Below are positions 24,237-36,142 of a stretch of DNA of 64,000 bases, one piece after another (position 1 is the stretch's first letter; each line of letters begins with the position of its first letter). The notes under the pieces were generated by a model, which saw nothing but the letters and a program-made list of their open reading frames with translations, was not told the origin of the DNA and searched no databases. The DNA comes from Loripinus fragilis (Eukaryota; Mollusca; Bivalvia; Lucinida; Lucinidae): positions 100,237,845 to 100,301,844 of the forward strand of contig OZ026514.1 of assembly GCA_964019695.1 (NCBI GenBank). The letters are read 5' to 3'. Made by a program: the position numbers and the translations under genes.

Positions 24237-24470
24237 AAACAAGCCGCGACAAGTGATTTCCAACAATAAGTCGTTTGACAAGCGTAGACTCATAGTCATA
24301 CAAGCCTGTGCAGCCTCTTTTTAAGCCTAGAAACTCCAAATGCTGTTCAGTCAGTAGCTTAATAGTCCTAGAATATTCAAGTGACTTGCAATGGCTCTGA
24401 TCAGACTGCGCATATGGGCAGGCTGATCTGAGCCTTTCCTAGTAGTACATACTACGCTGTTGGAAATCAG
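24237..24470. mobile_element. MITE family E, copy 2 (inverted relative to copy 1)
   Basis: GTGATTTCCAACAATA at the left and GCTGTTGGAAATCAG at the right form the ends. The internal order (CTGTGCAGCCT, ACTCCAAATGCTGTTCAGTC, CTGATCAGACTGCGCAT) is the reverse complement of 19664-19893. Confidence 0.75.
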
Positions 24471-24471
24471 T

Positions 24472-24588
24472 AATAAGCTAGGATAAATGTGTTACTCAGG
24501 GACCACAACGCAGTGACGCCGGTGAGGCTCGAACCTGCGGCCCTTCGGTCTCAAGTCGAGCACTCTACCACTGAGCCACAGCGCCCCC
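24472..24588 (-). mobile_element. tRNA-derived SINE, 3'-truncated
   Basis: Minus strand: GTGGCTCAGTGGTAGAGTGC head, GCAGGTTCGAGCC B box, and body up to CTAGCTTA. The tail half is missing; it abuts MITE family E directly. Confidence 0.8.
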
Positions 24589-24599
24589 GACATGATTTT

Positions 24600-25530
24600 T
24601 GTTTGTTTATCTAGGCCTATGTCTGGTGGAGAATCCTAGTTAATATGCATGCATTTCATTCCTGTTAACACATGTAATCAAACAATTGGGATGCACACAT
24701 TCAATATTCTCTCTTATCATGCTGGCTGTATATGGCCAAATAAAAAAATGTGTGGTCCAGGTTACACCCTGAAATAAATTAGGGTAGGTAGGTATGATAT
24801 TATTTTTTTGTTGCGATTTTTTTTTTTTTTTTTTTTGAATATGCAGACCTGCATGGAAATGTATCAATTAAGATAAAACCGATATAAAAGGTCTATTTTT
24901 GAGGATATACCCCCTGTAACCTTGTTTTAATCCTTTTGCTTCTAATGCATCGATATTAAGATTTCCATTTCAGATGGTCATTTTGATATGTATTTGTTAA
25001 AAATGATGGAAAAGAAAATACAAAGAAGTCTCTTTATAACACACCTCCTTAAGGTAGGTAGGTTGGTTAACCTGAACACCACATATTTTTTTCTTGGCCT
25101 AATATGTACATTTTGCATGAAGCAAGTTGTTATCAAACTTTTCTGGAAGTGAATAACAAAGGCGCAGATCAGACCGTGCCTAAGCGCAGGCTGGCATGTG
25201 CCTGTGCTGTTTGCATGCAACATAATCATTATTTCTAATGACGAGGCCAATTAAGCCGGCGAGGCTTATACATGTATATATCTGATACCTCATACTAAGT
25301 ACAAAATGTAATGACTTATTACCCGCTAAAATTTTTACCGCTGAATCTTACGAGAAGAAAGAAAAATTCTGAAAAATTATTTAAGATACATAATAATGAA
25401 ATCATGATTTTATAAAAACTAATTGAATAGACTGCACATGCCTCAGGAAGCTTCAGAGGTTTTTGTAAGATTTTTACACATGCCTTTAGTAAATAAGTGT
25501 GTATTTAAAAATTATTTTTATTTCTCAATC
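24600..25530. other. Non-coding stretch, no supported gene
   Basis: AT-rich, with a poly-T run at about 24818-24836. Near 25159 there is a degenerate GGCGCAGATCAGAC piece related to the MITE cores. Nothing gene-like. Confidence 0.4.
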
Positions 25531-25682
25531 AAAACAATATGTTGTGGGTACTCAAAAGAACCATCTCGATGAGAAAGTTCTTATGAACACCCAAAATATA
25601 TGTTTAAACTGATAGATAAAAAATATATAAACAATTTTGCGCCAATTTTTTTCACCTCATGATGCACAGCGACATGTAAGGC

Positions 25683-26165
25683 CAAAAAATTTTTATTAGT
25701 TGATTTACAAACCCTCCTACTGTAATTTTTCGGAAAGTAGAAATAAAATAAAATTTAATTTCTAAAATTATTGTTATATTTTATCCTCCGACTCTAATTA
25801 TTATTTGTTTCTTTGAAAAAAATAATATATTTTTGAGGTTCTGTCTGTGTATTTTTGAGAGTGGCACTGTTAAAAGTGCTTGTCCTGTCCAGATGTTTAG
25901 GAAAATGATAAAATACTTAAAGATTTAATACAGACAGTTGGTTTACCTTAATAGTTTTACTGTTTTTTCTTGAGATATTCAAAAAAAAAAAGCTCTAAAA
26001 AAAAAAAAAAAAAAAAAGCTCTAAAAAAAAAAAAAAAAAAAAAGCTCTGAAAATGACCAGTCAACTGGTCATTTTCAGAGCTTTTTTATTTATTTTTTTT
26101 GTACCCTCGACCCTAAATCTGACAGAAAATTTCCCGTAAATCAACTAACAAAAAAATTCTGGCCT
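25683..26165. mobile_element. MITE family D, fuller copy with both ends
   Basis: Inverted ends: TTTTTATTAGTTGATTTAC at the left and GTAAATCAACTAACAAAAAA at the right. Between 25981 and 26045 an AGCTCT-plus-poly-A unit is repeated three times, followed by the hairpin GAAAATGACCAGT / ACTGGTCATTTTC. It begins about 100 bases beyond the stop codon of the proximal cofilin exon, so it may lie in the 3' untranslated region. Confidence 0.75.
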
Positions 26166-26264
26166 ATGCTAGCATATTCATGGTTGAAAGGTTTGAGATG
26201 TCTACTCAGTACTCAACAGTCCAAAATTTCTAAACATTCAAGTCCAACAGGCATGAAGTACTTA

Positions 26265-26448
26265 TTATTGCTTATGTTGCTGAAAGTCTTTGTCTTTACT
26301 CCCTGCTTTAGCAGCAAGTGCCTGAAATGATATTTCATCATCATCATGACATTCCAGACATTCTGCAATTCCTTGTAACTTTTTACACAGAGCGTCTTTG
26401 CTACTAGCCAGAACCATCTTGTTTCTGATCTTTGTGTTTTCAGGACAC
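26265..26448 (-). CDS. CFL: ADF/cofilin, proximal last exon (partial CDS)
   Basis: Minus strand: a pyrimidine-rich tract and CTATTTATAG acceptor precede the exon, which starts with one G and then has 60 codons and TAA. The G completes TG|G for the tryptophan left open by exon 3. The peptide begins CPENTKIRNKMVLASSKDAL and ends KDFQQHKQ. IRNKM, then ASSKDAL and KKLQGI, are the hallmark of the actin-binding helix of ADF/cofilin. With exons 2 and 3 it predicts a 149-residue protein. It has a longer, more charged tail than the distal alternative exon at 8768-8930, from which it differs at roughly half of the residues. Confidence 0.93.
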
Positions 26449-26525
26449 CTATAAATAGGGGAAAAATGTCAACAGATATTACCATGTTTACAGGAACATT
26501 CTGAAATACTTTTATATTTTTATAA

Positions 26526-26695
26526 ATTAACTCTTTGCATGCTGGGTATTGTTTGATGTTTTATTGTTATTTGCTGACTTTTTTAGAATTAACTTTCGAA
26601 AAAAATCTTAAAGGAACACTACCAGTGCGTCAAACAGTTTGGAGCCAGATCCTGATCTGGGTCCAAACTGTTGGCAAAGATTCAGGGATTTTCCT
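26526..26695 (+). repeat. Dispersed repeat, copy of the GCATGCTGGG family
   Basis: Starts CTCTTTGCATGCTGGGTA and ends in the GCCAGATCCTGATCTGG hairpin and GTCCAAACTGTTGGCAAAG. It lies just upstream (in the sense of the cofilin gene) of the proximal last exon. Confidence 0.6.
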
Positions 26696-26699
26696 AGGC

Positions 26700-27235
26700 C
26701 TGATGATTCCGGCCGAATATCGGCCCCTTCCCAGTTTGAAAATGAGCAAAAAACTTCACAAAATGGTGTCAATTTCTTAGTTCTACATTTTGGTGAACAT
26801 GTCATGAATATCTAAACAAAAATACCAAAGTTGCAGATGCATTAAAATTTGCATAAAAATGTGAATGAAAACGTGTTTTCATTCACATTTTTATACAATT
26901 TTTCACGAGTTTTAACTTTTATGGGGAGCAATTTAAGCAAGAAATATGTTACAGCTTTACTAATTTCTTATATGGTTTCTTATCCATTTAAAATGGCGAT
27001 CCAATTATTTAAAACTTTATCAAATTTTCCCAATTTTGATGTTCTAATGCTTTTTTTCCAAATTCAACAGGCCCCTGACTTCAGAAAGGTAGGAAAATCT
27101 CTGAGGTTATCAGCAGACAACAAATGTTGCCACAAGCAAGGAAAAGGACCTTAAGGTCTCGTTTTCAATTCACCTGAACCTGAATGCATTATGCAGTTTC
27201 ATTAAGAATCTATCCAGTTCAGATGGTTAACACAA
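26700..27235. other. Intronic non-coding DNA (cofilin intron 3)
   Basis: A GTGAATGAAAACG / CGTTTTCATTCAC hairpin is present near 26861-26888. No exon recognised. Confidence 0.4.
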
Positions 27236-27244
27236 GATTATTGA

Positions 27245-27467
27245 CCCTTTTCTCCATGATAGCCCATTTTGACGCCTTTGAAATATCATGTATTTAAAAA
27301 TATAATGGATAATGGAGCATTTCTCCAAAAAAGCAAATGCTCCTTTTTCCATAATATTTTCAAAGGTATTCCAAATTTATTTTAATTTATTTTGTTGAAT
27401 TTTTTCAATGTTGTCTAAAAAATAGAAAACAATGTCATGATCTAAAAATAGCATATGGAGTAAAGGG
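27245..27467. mobile_element. MITE with CCCTTT ends, TTAA-like flanks
   Basis: CCCTTTTCTCCATGATAGC at the left and GCATATGGAGTAAAGGG at the right are inverted. The flanks are TTGA and TTAA, one mismatch from a TTAA duplication. The centre has GGAGCATTT / AAATGCTCC. Confidence 0.65.
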
Positions 27468-27937
27468 TTAATGAGTCAGTATCCAGCAAAAGGTACCAAT
27501 TTGCATGTTCCCCCATGGAAGACTCAGATCAGCCTGCACATCTCCAATACTCCATTTAGAAATGTAGCGGTGCAAACAAACTGGAGGCGTTTATGCTCCC
27601 CCTTAACTAATTCTAAAAATACATGTCATATTTCATAATGGAAGTCAAACCCTACAGCGTGCACAGTTAATCATGTTAGTAAGTAACTAAACATTACATG
27701 CCTTTAAAACCATGCCAAAACACATCAATCGGGGAAATAATTCAGTTGGTATCCAGTATAAGGTACTATACAGGTTTGTAAACTTCCAACAGCTAGTGTC
27801 AGATTTAACAAGACTTCATACTTTTACATTCTACCCTTTTTCAGGGGCAAGCTGGGCCTGTGAACATTTATTTTTAGGGACCCAGCCAAAAATTGATAAG
27901 ATTTGTCTAACAAATCATAATTTTATGAATGGAGTAT

Positions 27938-28135
27938 TTTGTTTGATTTGATTCTTTACGTCCCATCAACAATCTTTCAGTTATACAGGGACGGGGGTCT
28001 TCCTGGGTTGAACCAGAACTAAGCTAGGATAAATGTGTCTTGCTCAAGGACCACAACGCAGTGACGCCGGTGAGGCTCGAACCCGCGGCCCTTCGGTCTC
28101 CAGTCAAGCACTCTACCACTGAGCCACTGCACTCC
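27938..28135 (-). mobile_element. tRNA-derived SINE with 14-bp target-site duplication
   Basis: Complete minus-strand SINE. Head GTGGCTCAGTGGTAGAGTGC, B box GGGTTCGAGCC, body TTGAGCAAGACACATTTATC, tail ATTGTTGATGGGACG. TATGAATGGAGTAT occurs directly on both sides (27924-27937 and 28136-28149). Confidence 0.95.
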
Positions 28136-28410
28136 TATGAATGGAGTATACTTACCTGTATGTGAAATATACTATTAGGATTATTCTCCCTTGTCTAGCT
28201 CACAACTCGCTAAAATTTAATTTGTCATTCATCTGTGACCATAATGTCACGTGATACACTGATTGTATGATGTGTTCCATCTCAATACCTCAGTCTCTTC
28301 TTTGGCGTCAGAAAGCTCACATCGTTTTTGAGAAGAATTAATTTCTTTGATTTGAAATATTATTTAGTATTGTGAGGTTGTAAGTATGGCTGAAGCTTCG
28401 CTTCTTTACG

Positions 28411-28470
28411 AACCTGCAACCCCTCTATCTGAGTCAAGCACTTGACCACTGAGCCACTGTGCTCCCTACT
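28411..28470 (-). mobile_element. tRNA-derived SINE head fragment
   Basis: Minus strand GTGGCTCAGTGGTCAAGTGC and a degraded GCAGGTTCG B box. ATTTAGTAT appears at 28372 and again at 28472, a possible short target duplication. Confidence 0.6.
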
Positions 28471-28496
28471 GATTTAGTATTCATGTACAAAGGGTT

Positions 28497-28697
28497 TTGT
28501 TTGTTTGATTTGATTCTTTAAGTCCCATCAACAATCTTTCAGTTAAACAGGGACGGGTCTTCCTGGGTTGAACCAAAACTAAACTAGGATAAATGTGTCT
28601 TGCTCAAGGACAACAACGCAGCGGCGCCGGTGAGACTCGAACCCGCGGCCCCTCGGTCTCGAGTCAAGCACTCTACCACTGAGCCACTGCGCTCCCT
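28497..28697 (-). mobile_element. tRNA-derived SINE with target-site duplication
   Basis: Complete minus-strand copy with B box GGGTTCGAGTC. ATGTACAAAGGGTT (28483-28496) and ATGCACAAAGGGTT (28698-28711) flank it, one mismatch apart. It ends about 30 bases from the splice donor of cofilin exon 3. Confidence 0.92.
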
Positions 28698-28728
28698 ATG
28701 CACAAAGGGTTAAACAAGATACACTTAC

Positions 28729-28855
28729 CACATTATAAACAAAAGTTTGTTCTTTTTATTAGAACCATCATAATTACAGTCATAAACAGCATATCTTCCT
28801 TCACCCTTTCCTTCAGCTTCTTTCAATTTGTCGTGAAATTCTTTATAGCTTGCAT
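28729..28855 (-). CDS. CFL: ADF/cofilin, coding exon 3
   Basis: Minus strand: acceptor ATGTACAG, exon of 127 bases, donor GTAAGTG. It starts with AT, which joins the last G of exon 2 to make GAT (Asp), then runs 41 codons and ends in TG, the first two bases of a tryptophan codon. The peptide starts ASYKEFHDKL, contains GRYAVYDCNYDG and ends KKNKLLFIM-W. The RYAVYD...FI.W pattern is the central beta-sheet of the ADF-homology domain (RYALYD...FI.W in animals). The phase fits both candidate last exons. No stop, frameshift or odd residue is seen. Confidence 0.95.
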
Positions 28856-28859
28856 CTGT

Positions 28860-30270
28860 ACATAAAAAATTAAAAATAGCCATCATGAAACTTTCCCCGA
28901 CCTAAAGGTGAATAAGCAGTTACAAACCAATATATACTGAAACAATAAAGTTATGTCCGCTTGACGTTTATGTCTGTCAGTTCCAAATTTATGAACGCAT
29001 TTTATTCAAATTTTCACATAACCAACTCTGATCATTTAGAAACGTTTTGCACCTAAAAGACATTCATTTGATAATCAGTAGAGCCGCTGACAAAGCAAGG
29101 AACACGAGTAACCTTAAAATAAAAAATCACATCATCAATAGCTTGTGTTTCCGTCATAATCCCGAAACGTTTAAGCACATTTAAACATCACTCAGCAATC
29201 TTTCTAGTAAGATGTTATGTGTTATTTGTATTCATTGCTTTTAAGTGTCCGACGCTTGATAAACATTTTGTTGTGACACCTTAACTGGATCGAAAGATAC
29301 AGAACCATGAAAATCGGACGTTTCTTTTTTGCTTGAGTATAGATGTGATCCGCAGTGTTTTCGTTAAGGGGCGGCAGCCGGCAAAAATAGCCACCTACTT
29401 TGCCTTCTGTGCCAGCTACTTTAATAAATTGGTCCATAGGTTATACTAAAAAGCAGTGAATTTGGCCAGGTTCATGACAATGTCTGCCGGCTACTCTAAA
29501 ACTTAGAGAAATCCCTGGGATGATCCAGTTCTAAATCAGACTATTGGGCCTAAATTAAAATTTTATCTGTTTCCCATAACCCGACAGACCCTGAAAAAAG
29601 GCCCAACTCAAAATTTTTTTTTCAATTTTCAGTCAAATTTTTTTTTTTAAATTTCATTGCAAACTTAGAGGATTGTCCAATGTAAACATTGTTATCTCAG
29701 CAAATTGTTTTTGTTTGCGTATTTAATTTTATTGCCTATACATGTAGCAGGACTAAACAGTAAAACCTGCCTAAAACGGCCGCTCAAGATATACACAACA
29801 AAGGTTAATAAGACAAATGGGCGCTAAATGCAGGTTGAAAGTATTGCAGAATGCTCCAAGCATTTCTGCAATACTTTTGACCTGCATTATGCGATAATCG
29901 TAAGAAATTATCTAAATTATATGCTGAAACTTTTTGTTTATCTATACCTGTGATTGGGAAAAAAATAAAAGCTGTCATAATGAAAATAAAAGCTACTCAA
30001 GCAGCACATATTATGCCCATCTAGAAACATCTGAAACCAGATATGATTGCCTAATAAAGAAAAAAAATATGTGTGTTTCAGGTTACATGAAATTTTAAAA
30101 TAGGGATGGTAGGTAGGAAAATAATTTTAATTTGTTAAATATTTTATATAGGGAATGTCTGAACAATATGGCCGAACTGGGAAATCCCCTAAAATGCTTA
30201 AAATTGCGTCTTGTGCAAAAAATTAGGCACTGTCCAGTAACCTGAAACACACAATTTTTAATTTAATACA
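28860..30270. other. Intronic non-coding DNA (cofilin intron 2)
   Basis: No exon recognised. A GAAAGTATTGCAGAATGCTCC / GCATTTCTGCAATACTTTTG inverted pair lies near 29838-29882. Confidence 0.4.
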
Positions 30271-30276
30271 ATAGTC

Positions 30277-30834
30277 CAGCGCCCTAGATAAGCTTTTGGG
30301 TCAATTGGGTATTTACGCAACCTGGTTATCCACAATTGCGTACTTGCAAAAACAATTGCGTATTTATTTAAAAAAAAAAAAACGCCACGTTTTGGGCAGT
30401 GAGTAAATACGTTTTCTTATTGAATGAAGCCATCGCGAATGTGCCTACATATTTACTCCTATCGTCTGACTTTCTGAGTAACAAACTAGCGGATTTTTAT
30501 TGTACCTGAAGCAAATCTCATCGCCTTGTTGACATTAGTTGATCGTATCCATTTTGCAAAGTTTCCGCTAAAATACTTGACTGGTGCCGATATTTATTCA
30601 TAAAATTGGAATTATACTGTGCGCTCGCTAGTAAAAAAAAAATCAATACGTGACTGGCAATTGTATATTACACAAATGGAAACGAAATGGACCGAATGGT
30701 ACGCAATGACATCGCATGTAATTGCATACCGATCGACGGAATTGCTTTTCGGTACGCACACATTTAATTTTAATTGCTTTTTTGATTATTTTAATTGCGT
30801 ATTTACGCAAATACGCTGCTTATCTAGGCTGCTG
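30277..30834. mobile_element. 558-bp DNA element, 17-bp inverted ends and 6-bp target duplication
   Basis: CAGCGCCCTAGATAAGC at the left matches the reverse complement of the right end, CAGCAGCCTAGATAAGC, in 15 of 17 positions. ATAGTC is present directly outside both ends (30271-30276 and 30835-30840). GCGTATTTACGC-type motifs recur just inside the ends. No transposase. Related to the element at 46022-46700. Confidence 0.85.
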
Positions 30835-31171
30835 ATAGTCTGCAACATCCTTTTTTGTATTTCCTGATCAATCTGATTCTTTGTACATACGCCCCTGGCA
30901 GTAAGAGCACCCTTACAAGGACCAAGCTGGCCCAGAATTTTAGGGAAAATTCAGGAGAAGTGACAGTCAGATAGGGAGAAGTTATAGCGCAAAATTACGG
31001 CATTTTCTGTCAATTTAGAAGCAAATTAGCCATTACACATACTATTGCCATTTAATGGAAGGAGAAACATGATGCAGTGGTAGTAGATTGTCTGATAATG
31101 TCACCATAGCTTGCATTTGTGTGGTAACAGAATGAAAATGAGTCTCCTAGACGGATGGCTGAGAATGGGTT

Positions 31172-34100
31172 TGCTCCCCCCCCCTAGGGAATTTTGCAGA
31201 CATATCCTATCTTGTAGAGAATTGAAAGCCGAGTCTTTTCAGAGATGTTTGCACTCTGTGCTCCGGGGCGTTAGTCTGTAAGAGCCTGTAACATACGTTA
31301 CTTAATCAAACTAAGAAAAAGTAAATTGAAAGTTTGGGCTACAAATTAAAGACATTAAAATATTTATTTTTAAAAATCATTCATATAGTCTGCATACTGG
31401 ATATCTTAACTACATATGACAGCCATTTGAACAAAATTGCCGCTTCCTAAGGTGTCATATGCGTTACATAAATCAGATGACCCATTAAAATTTGCAAGTG
31501 TGGCTAACATCATTTACATTCACAATCTCTCTGTGTGTTTTGCAAAATGTTTTTAACCATGTCTGACTAGCTTATGCAATTGGCTAACAGAAAAATTAAA
31601 GTTTGTTTCCCTAGCTTGAATATTTTTTCTGGAATAAGCAATTAAACAACCCTACCCCTACCCAGTTTTAAGGTGAAATGTTTGGTATTAAAACTAAAGT
31701 AAAAATAGTTAAAAAATATTTGCAGTTGATGAATGTGTTTCATTGTTTGGGATTTATTTGCTTATATGAAAAGACTCATAAATCTGCAAGTTTGTTGCAA
31801 ATTTTTTAATATCAGAGGCTGTAACATATGTTACCTGATGTAATAAATGGGCAAGCTCATTGTCTTTACGTAAGATATGCCTAAAAATGTTTTAATCTCC
31901 TCGAGGGAATTTTGCAGACATATTCTTTCTTATAGTACAACTCAAGCTGCATTGAATAAGGGATGTTTGCACTCTCTATGTTAGGGCGTTAGTCTGAAGC
32001 AGCGTGTTACATGCGTTACTATATCAAATAAAGGAAATGTAGTTTGAAAGTTTTAGCTAAAATTGTGAAAAACTTACAGCTGTTGGATATCTTACATTGT
32101 TTAGGGATTTTAAACTGGCTCCTATGATAAAGACTTATATATCTGCTAGTTGTCATCAAGTTTTAAAGATCAGAGAGCGTTACATATGTTAGCGTGATAA
32201 GTAAAATCATCAAACAGTATTTTGACATCAAGCTGAGTAAGGGCCTGCTCCATCTAAATCCCCTTTGGAATTCTGCAGACAAATTACATCTTATGTTTAC
32301 ATTCAAGGTGCATTTAATAAGAAATGTTTGCACTCTGTAAGTCGGGGCGTTAGCCTGTAACAGCTTGTTACATATGTTACTATATCAATTTGAGAATAAG
32401 AAATTTGAATGTTTGATCTACTAAAAGAAGACATTAAAATTATCTAATAAATTGACATTCTTATAGTCTTTATACTGGATGTCTTTACTACATATGGAAG
32501 CTGTTTAACATTTATATGGCTAACTGTGGTGTTATGTGCGTTACATGAACCTAATTATAATTTAAAAGCTATAATTGTGGCTATCGTCATTTAGTTAAAC
32601 AACTTCTATGACTTGGTTTCAAACTGTTTTATTAGATTTTACAAACATATACTCAATTGATGAATAGGAAAAACCAAGTTTGCTTTTCTTTCTTAAATAT
32701 ATTGTCTTATAGGGGCTAATGCACAGCCCTACTCCCAGTTTTACAGAGAAGCGAATTTTGTTATTACTGTTTAAGTAAAACACATGAAAGCGATTACAGC
32801 ATGTGGATATTTTTCATTTTCTTAGTCTGTCTTGCTCATATATCTGCAAGATGTCATTAAGTTTAAGATCAGGACACTTAATGTGTACTTATAAGTCTTT
32901 GGTGCCTAAACACTAGAAATTATATTCATTTCTGATTATCAAGCCCATGGACTGTTTTTACAGATGTTATCAATGACCTTTTGGACACATTTCCTAATAC
33001 GGTGCATATAATGCTAAATATAGAGCCACAATTAGAAAAGATAGTTTTTCATATTTACAAGAAAATACAATAAATGAAATGGTCCAAACTTTTTCTCATC
33101 GATTTAACACTCATGTTAAACGTTTGTCGTTGTCTGCTTCTGTGGTAATCATTATCACCACACGCCTCCTTGCAACTAGTAAATTCATCACACAATATTT
33201 CAATCATTTACTGTTATTCAATTTTACCACCAGTCCACTCAAAATTGATGAGCCATTATCAACTTTCCAATTTTGCCATTTATGGCTTGGAACATTCGGA
33301 AACTGATATGAATTCCTAATAGTTGGCTCTTTGAGTATGTGTTTCAAGTGATACTCTGCAAGTAGGAGAAAGACTAAAGCTTTACAAGGAGGAAAACTAT
33401 GCCATTAAGAGCAATGAGTACCTGGACTGGTGTACCTTGATATTTCTGTGATAAAGAATCATATCTTAGCTGGTTAACTTTTATAAATGTAGCCTTTCCA
33501 TACATGCAACCCACATATTTTCATTTAATAATGTCTCTGCACTTATTATCTTTCCCTTAGCATTCAAAAACTTATTTGAAGTCTTAGTACATCTGAAGTG
33601 CTGAAACCGAGGTAACTCTTTCCCTTCAGATAAACGAACTAGATGTATCACAGCAGGTAAAGCAATGAAATGCAGGATGAACAGAGCACAAATAGACCCT
33701 TTCAATTAAATGATTCACTAAGTTTCTAAGATAAGAGCGCTTATTAAAGGATGTAACATATATAACTCGTTATAATAAATGAGCAAGGGCATTGTCGTGA
33801 CATCCTTTTTGATTACACAGTCAGGGGCAAGTGTTTTCAATTTCAGTGTTTTCAATGGATCATGAAATGAGGCACCTTATCAACTTGTTTACTCTGTATA
33901 AATCTTCCATAGAGCATAATACAGAACTACTGGTTATCCCATTCTACCTATAGTCCACTTTCCTTCTTTTGAATGCAACAGCTAATGATATGGCTGTAAA
34001 AACTGTGAAATCATAGGTTTTACATTATTTTAAGACATGCTTCAATATTGTACTGACATCAAAAAAACATCCTACTGCAAACATAATTGATGGCAATGTC

Positions 34101-36142
34101 CAACTTCATACTCTTTCTCTTATACCAGATAACTTTCAAGGTGTAACAGAAATTGTTTCAGACGGTCTGCCAAAACCATCAAGAGTCAACATTGTGACTA
34201 AAGAAAACTTATAAAGTTCTTTGGGCGCAGCAAAATACTATTGATCTAAGACCTGAGGACTTAAGCACCAAAAGACTGGATAGGTTCTACGGCAAATGAT
34301 GCAAAAAAGCAGCCTATCAAATTTCTGTTTGACCAATGTCAAAAATCTTAAAGTATTCTTAGAGGTACACAGTAAGGACATAGATTTTGCAAAATCAGAG
34401 CAAAGTTATCATTTGACTAGCACGGATGCAGATGCAGCTGCAGTTAGATTGTTCTTGCCACTTCACAGGAAGAGATATATACCAGAGTCATACTCCATAG
34501 TATGCATATATGTGAAATGGCATTAAACCCATATTTTATCAGGTGTTTGTTCCCATGACACTGACATGCTGTTTCTGCTTTTGAAGAATACTAAGGATTC
34601 AAGTTTGGCTGAGTCAAGTTGTTTGATGCTGGCACTGGCCACACATACAAAGAAAATTAAGTCTTTTGATGGCAAAAGAGGAGGATCACATGAAATGCTT
34701 ATAAGTGATGTTTGTCACAATTACCAATTCTAAAAAGTAATCTTGATTAATGTAACACATATAACACCATAGGAAGCTGTATATTTGTTAAAAATCTTTT
34801 CTTATGTATCAAAGGTATTCAGCATGCAAACTACATGAATAATTCAAATAGATAGATAGTTTTATGTCTTCTTTCTGTTTCTCAGACTTTCAATTCATTT
34901 ATTCTTAAATTGATATGGTAACATACGTATCATACCATTACAGGCTAAACCCCTAGTTAATAGGGTTCATCTCTTACTTGATGCAGCTTAAATTGTTCTT
35001 TAAGGTAGGATATGTCTGCACAATTCCCAAAGGGGTGGAGAGGAACAGGATTGTACTCAGTTTGCAGTCCTAATACAATGCCATGATTCTACTGGTTGTG
35101 ATGTAATGGGTGATTATTTTGCCATAGAAGCAGACACAATAAAAGACATTGTGAGGGTGACTTGAATAAAGATTGTTTTTGAATAATTTTATTTAATAGG
35201 AATATTTATTAAATTGTGTCATTTAAATGAGAACTATTATTTTCTATCTATATGTCTATATATTTTAATATTATAGGCAAAAGGAAATATGTGATTAAAA
35301 AGGTTATATATAACATAGGTAACACAATTCCATAAGCTTGTTATCAGCAATGACTGTAATTACTAAGACTAAGGCACCAAAGGCTAGAGATTAATAGGAA
35401 AACATGTGAAAAACGGTATTTTTCTGAAATATCATCTCTTACTTCCAAGAAAATTTCCTAGCTCATTCAATTTGCCATGTAACATACGTTACATACTTTA
35501 ATAAGTGCTCTGATCCTGATGCCAAACTTGCAAATGTATGATTCTTTATTGCATTAGCAAGACAGTGCTAAAAATATAAGATATCCACGAGCGTCAAATA
35601 TTTTCATATATTTTTCTTCAATAATAGATACCAAAATTGGATACTTAAAATTGGGGGTAGGGTTGTTTAATAGCTCATATAAAACAATGTATTTGAGATA
35701 GAAAAGCAAACTTTGTTTTTTTTATTAGTCAAATGAGTATTTTAGTAAACTAAGATTGAAAACACTTGTAAAAATGCACAAATTGTCTGTAAAATGAATG
35801 ATGTTAGTCACGATTTCAACTTTTAAAGGGAAATTTAATCTATGTAACGCATATAACACCATTGAAGGCTGAAATTTTGTTTGAAATGATGCTTTTATGT
35901 AGCTTAGGCATCCAGCTTGCAAACTACATAAGAAATTTGAATAATTAGATGGTTTAATGTCTTCTATCTGTAGCTCAAACTTTCATTTTGATTTTTTCCT
36001 TAGTTTGTTACAGTAACATATGTAACAGGCTGTCAGAGACTAACGCCCCGGAGCACAGAGTGCAAACATCTCTTAAAAGATGCAGCTTGAAATTTTCTTC
36101 AAGATAGGATATGTCTGCGAAATTCCCTAGGGGGGGGGAGCA
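31172..36142. mobile_element. 4.97-kb DNA transposon with long, internally repeated inverted arms
   Basis: The outer ends are a perfect inverted pair (TGCT, nine C, TAGGGAATTT). Similarity continues as a diverged inverted repeat for roughly 700 bases (left to about 31860, right from about 35450), including GAGATGTTTGCACTCTGTG and GGGGCGTTAGTCT on both sides. The left arm carries further direct copies of the terminal unit near 31902 and 32260. The right arm carries an inverted one ending near 35040. A palindromic motif, GTAACATAYGTTAC or a variant, recurs about a dozen times across the arms (for example 31288, 31819, 32008, 32369, 35480, 36013). The centre holds a decayed coding remnant (34454-34733). 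No clear target duplication was found. It fills most of cofilin intron 2. Repeated-unit arms resemble foldback-type transposons; the class is not determined. Confidence 0.8.
34454..34733 (+). pseudogene. Decayed transposon ORF with SQEE...TRVILH and SHDTDMLFLL motifs
   Basis: The frame from 34454 reads LATSQEEIYTRVILHSMHIC, and after a frameshift the frame from 34542 reads GVCSHDTDMLFLLLKNT and on to a stop at 34731. The order EEADTR...H then SPDTDVLVLL is, from memory, a recurrent pair of motifs in repeat-encoded uncharacterised proteins of invertebrates and fish; here AD is replaced by IY. Upstream a possible further piece, IIDGNVQLHTLSLIPDNF, is seen near 34083. The reading is broken, so this is a relic of the element at 31172-36142. 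Function is not assigned. Confidence 0.5.
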
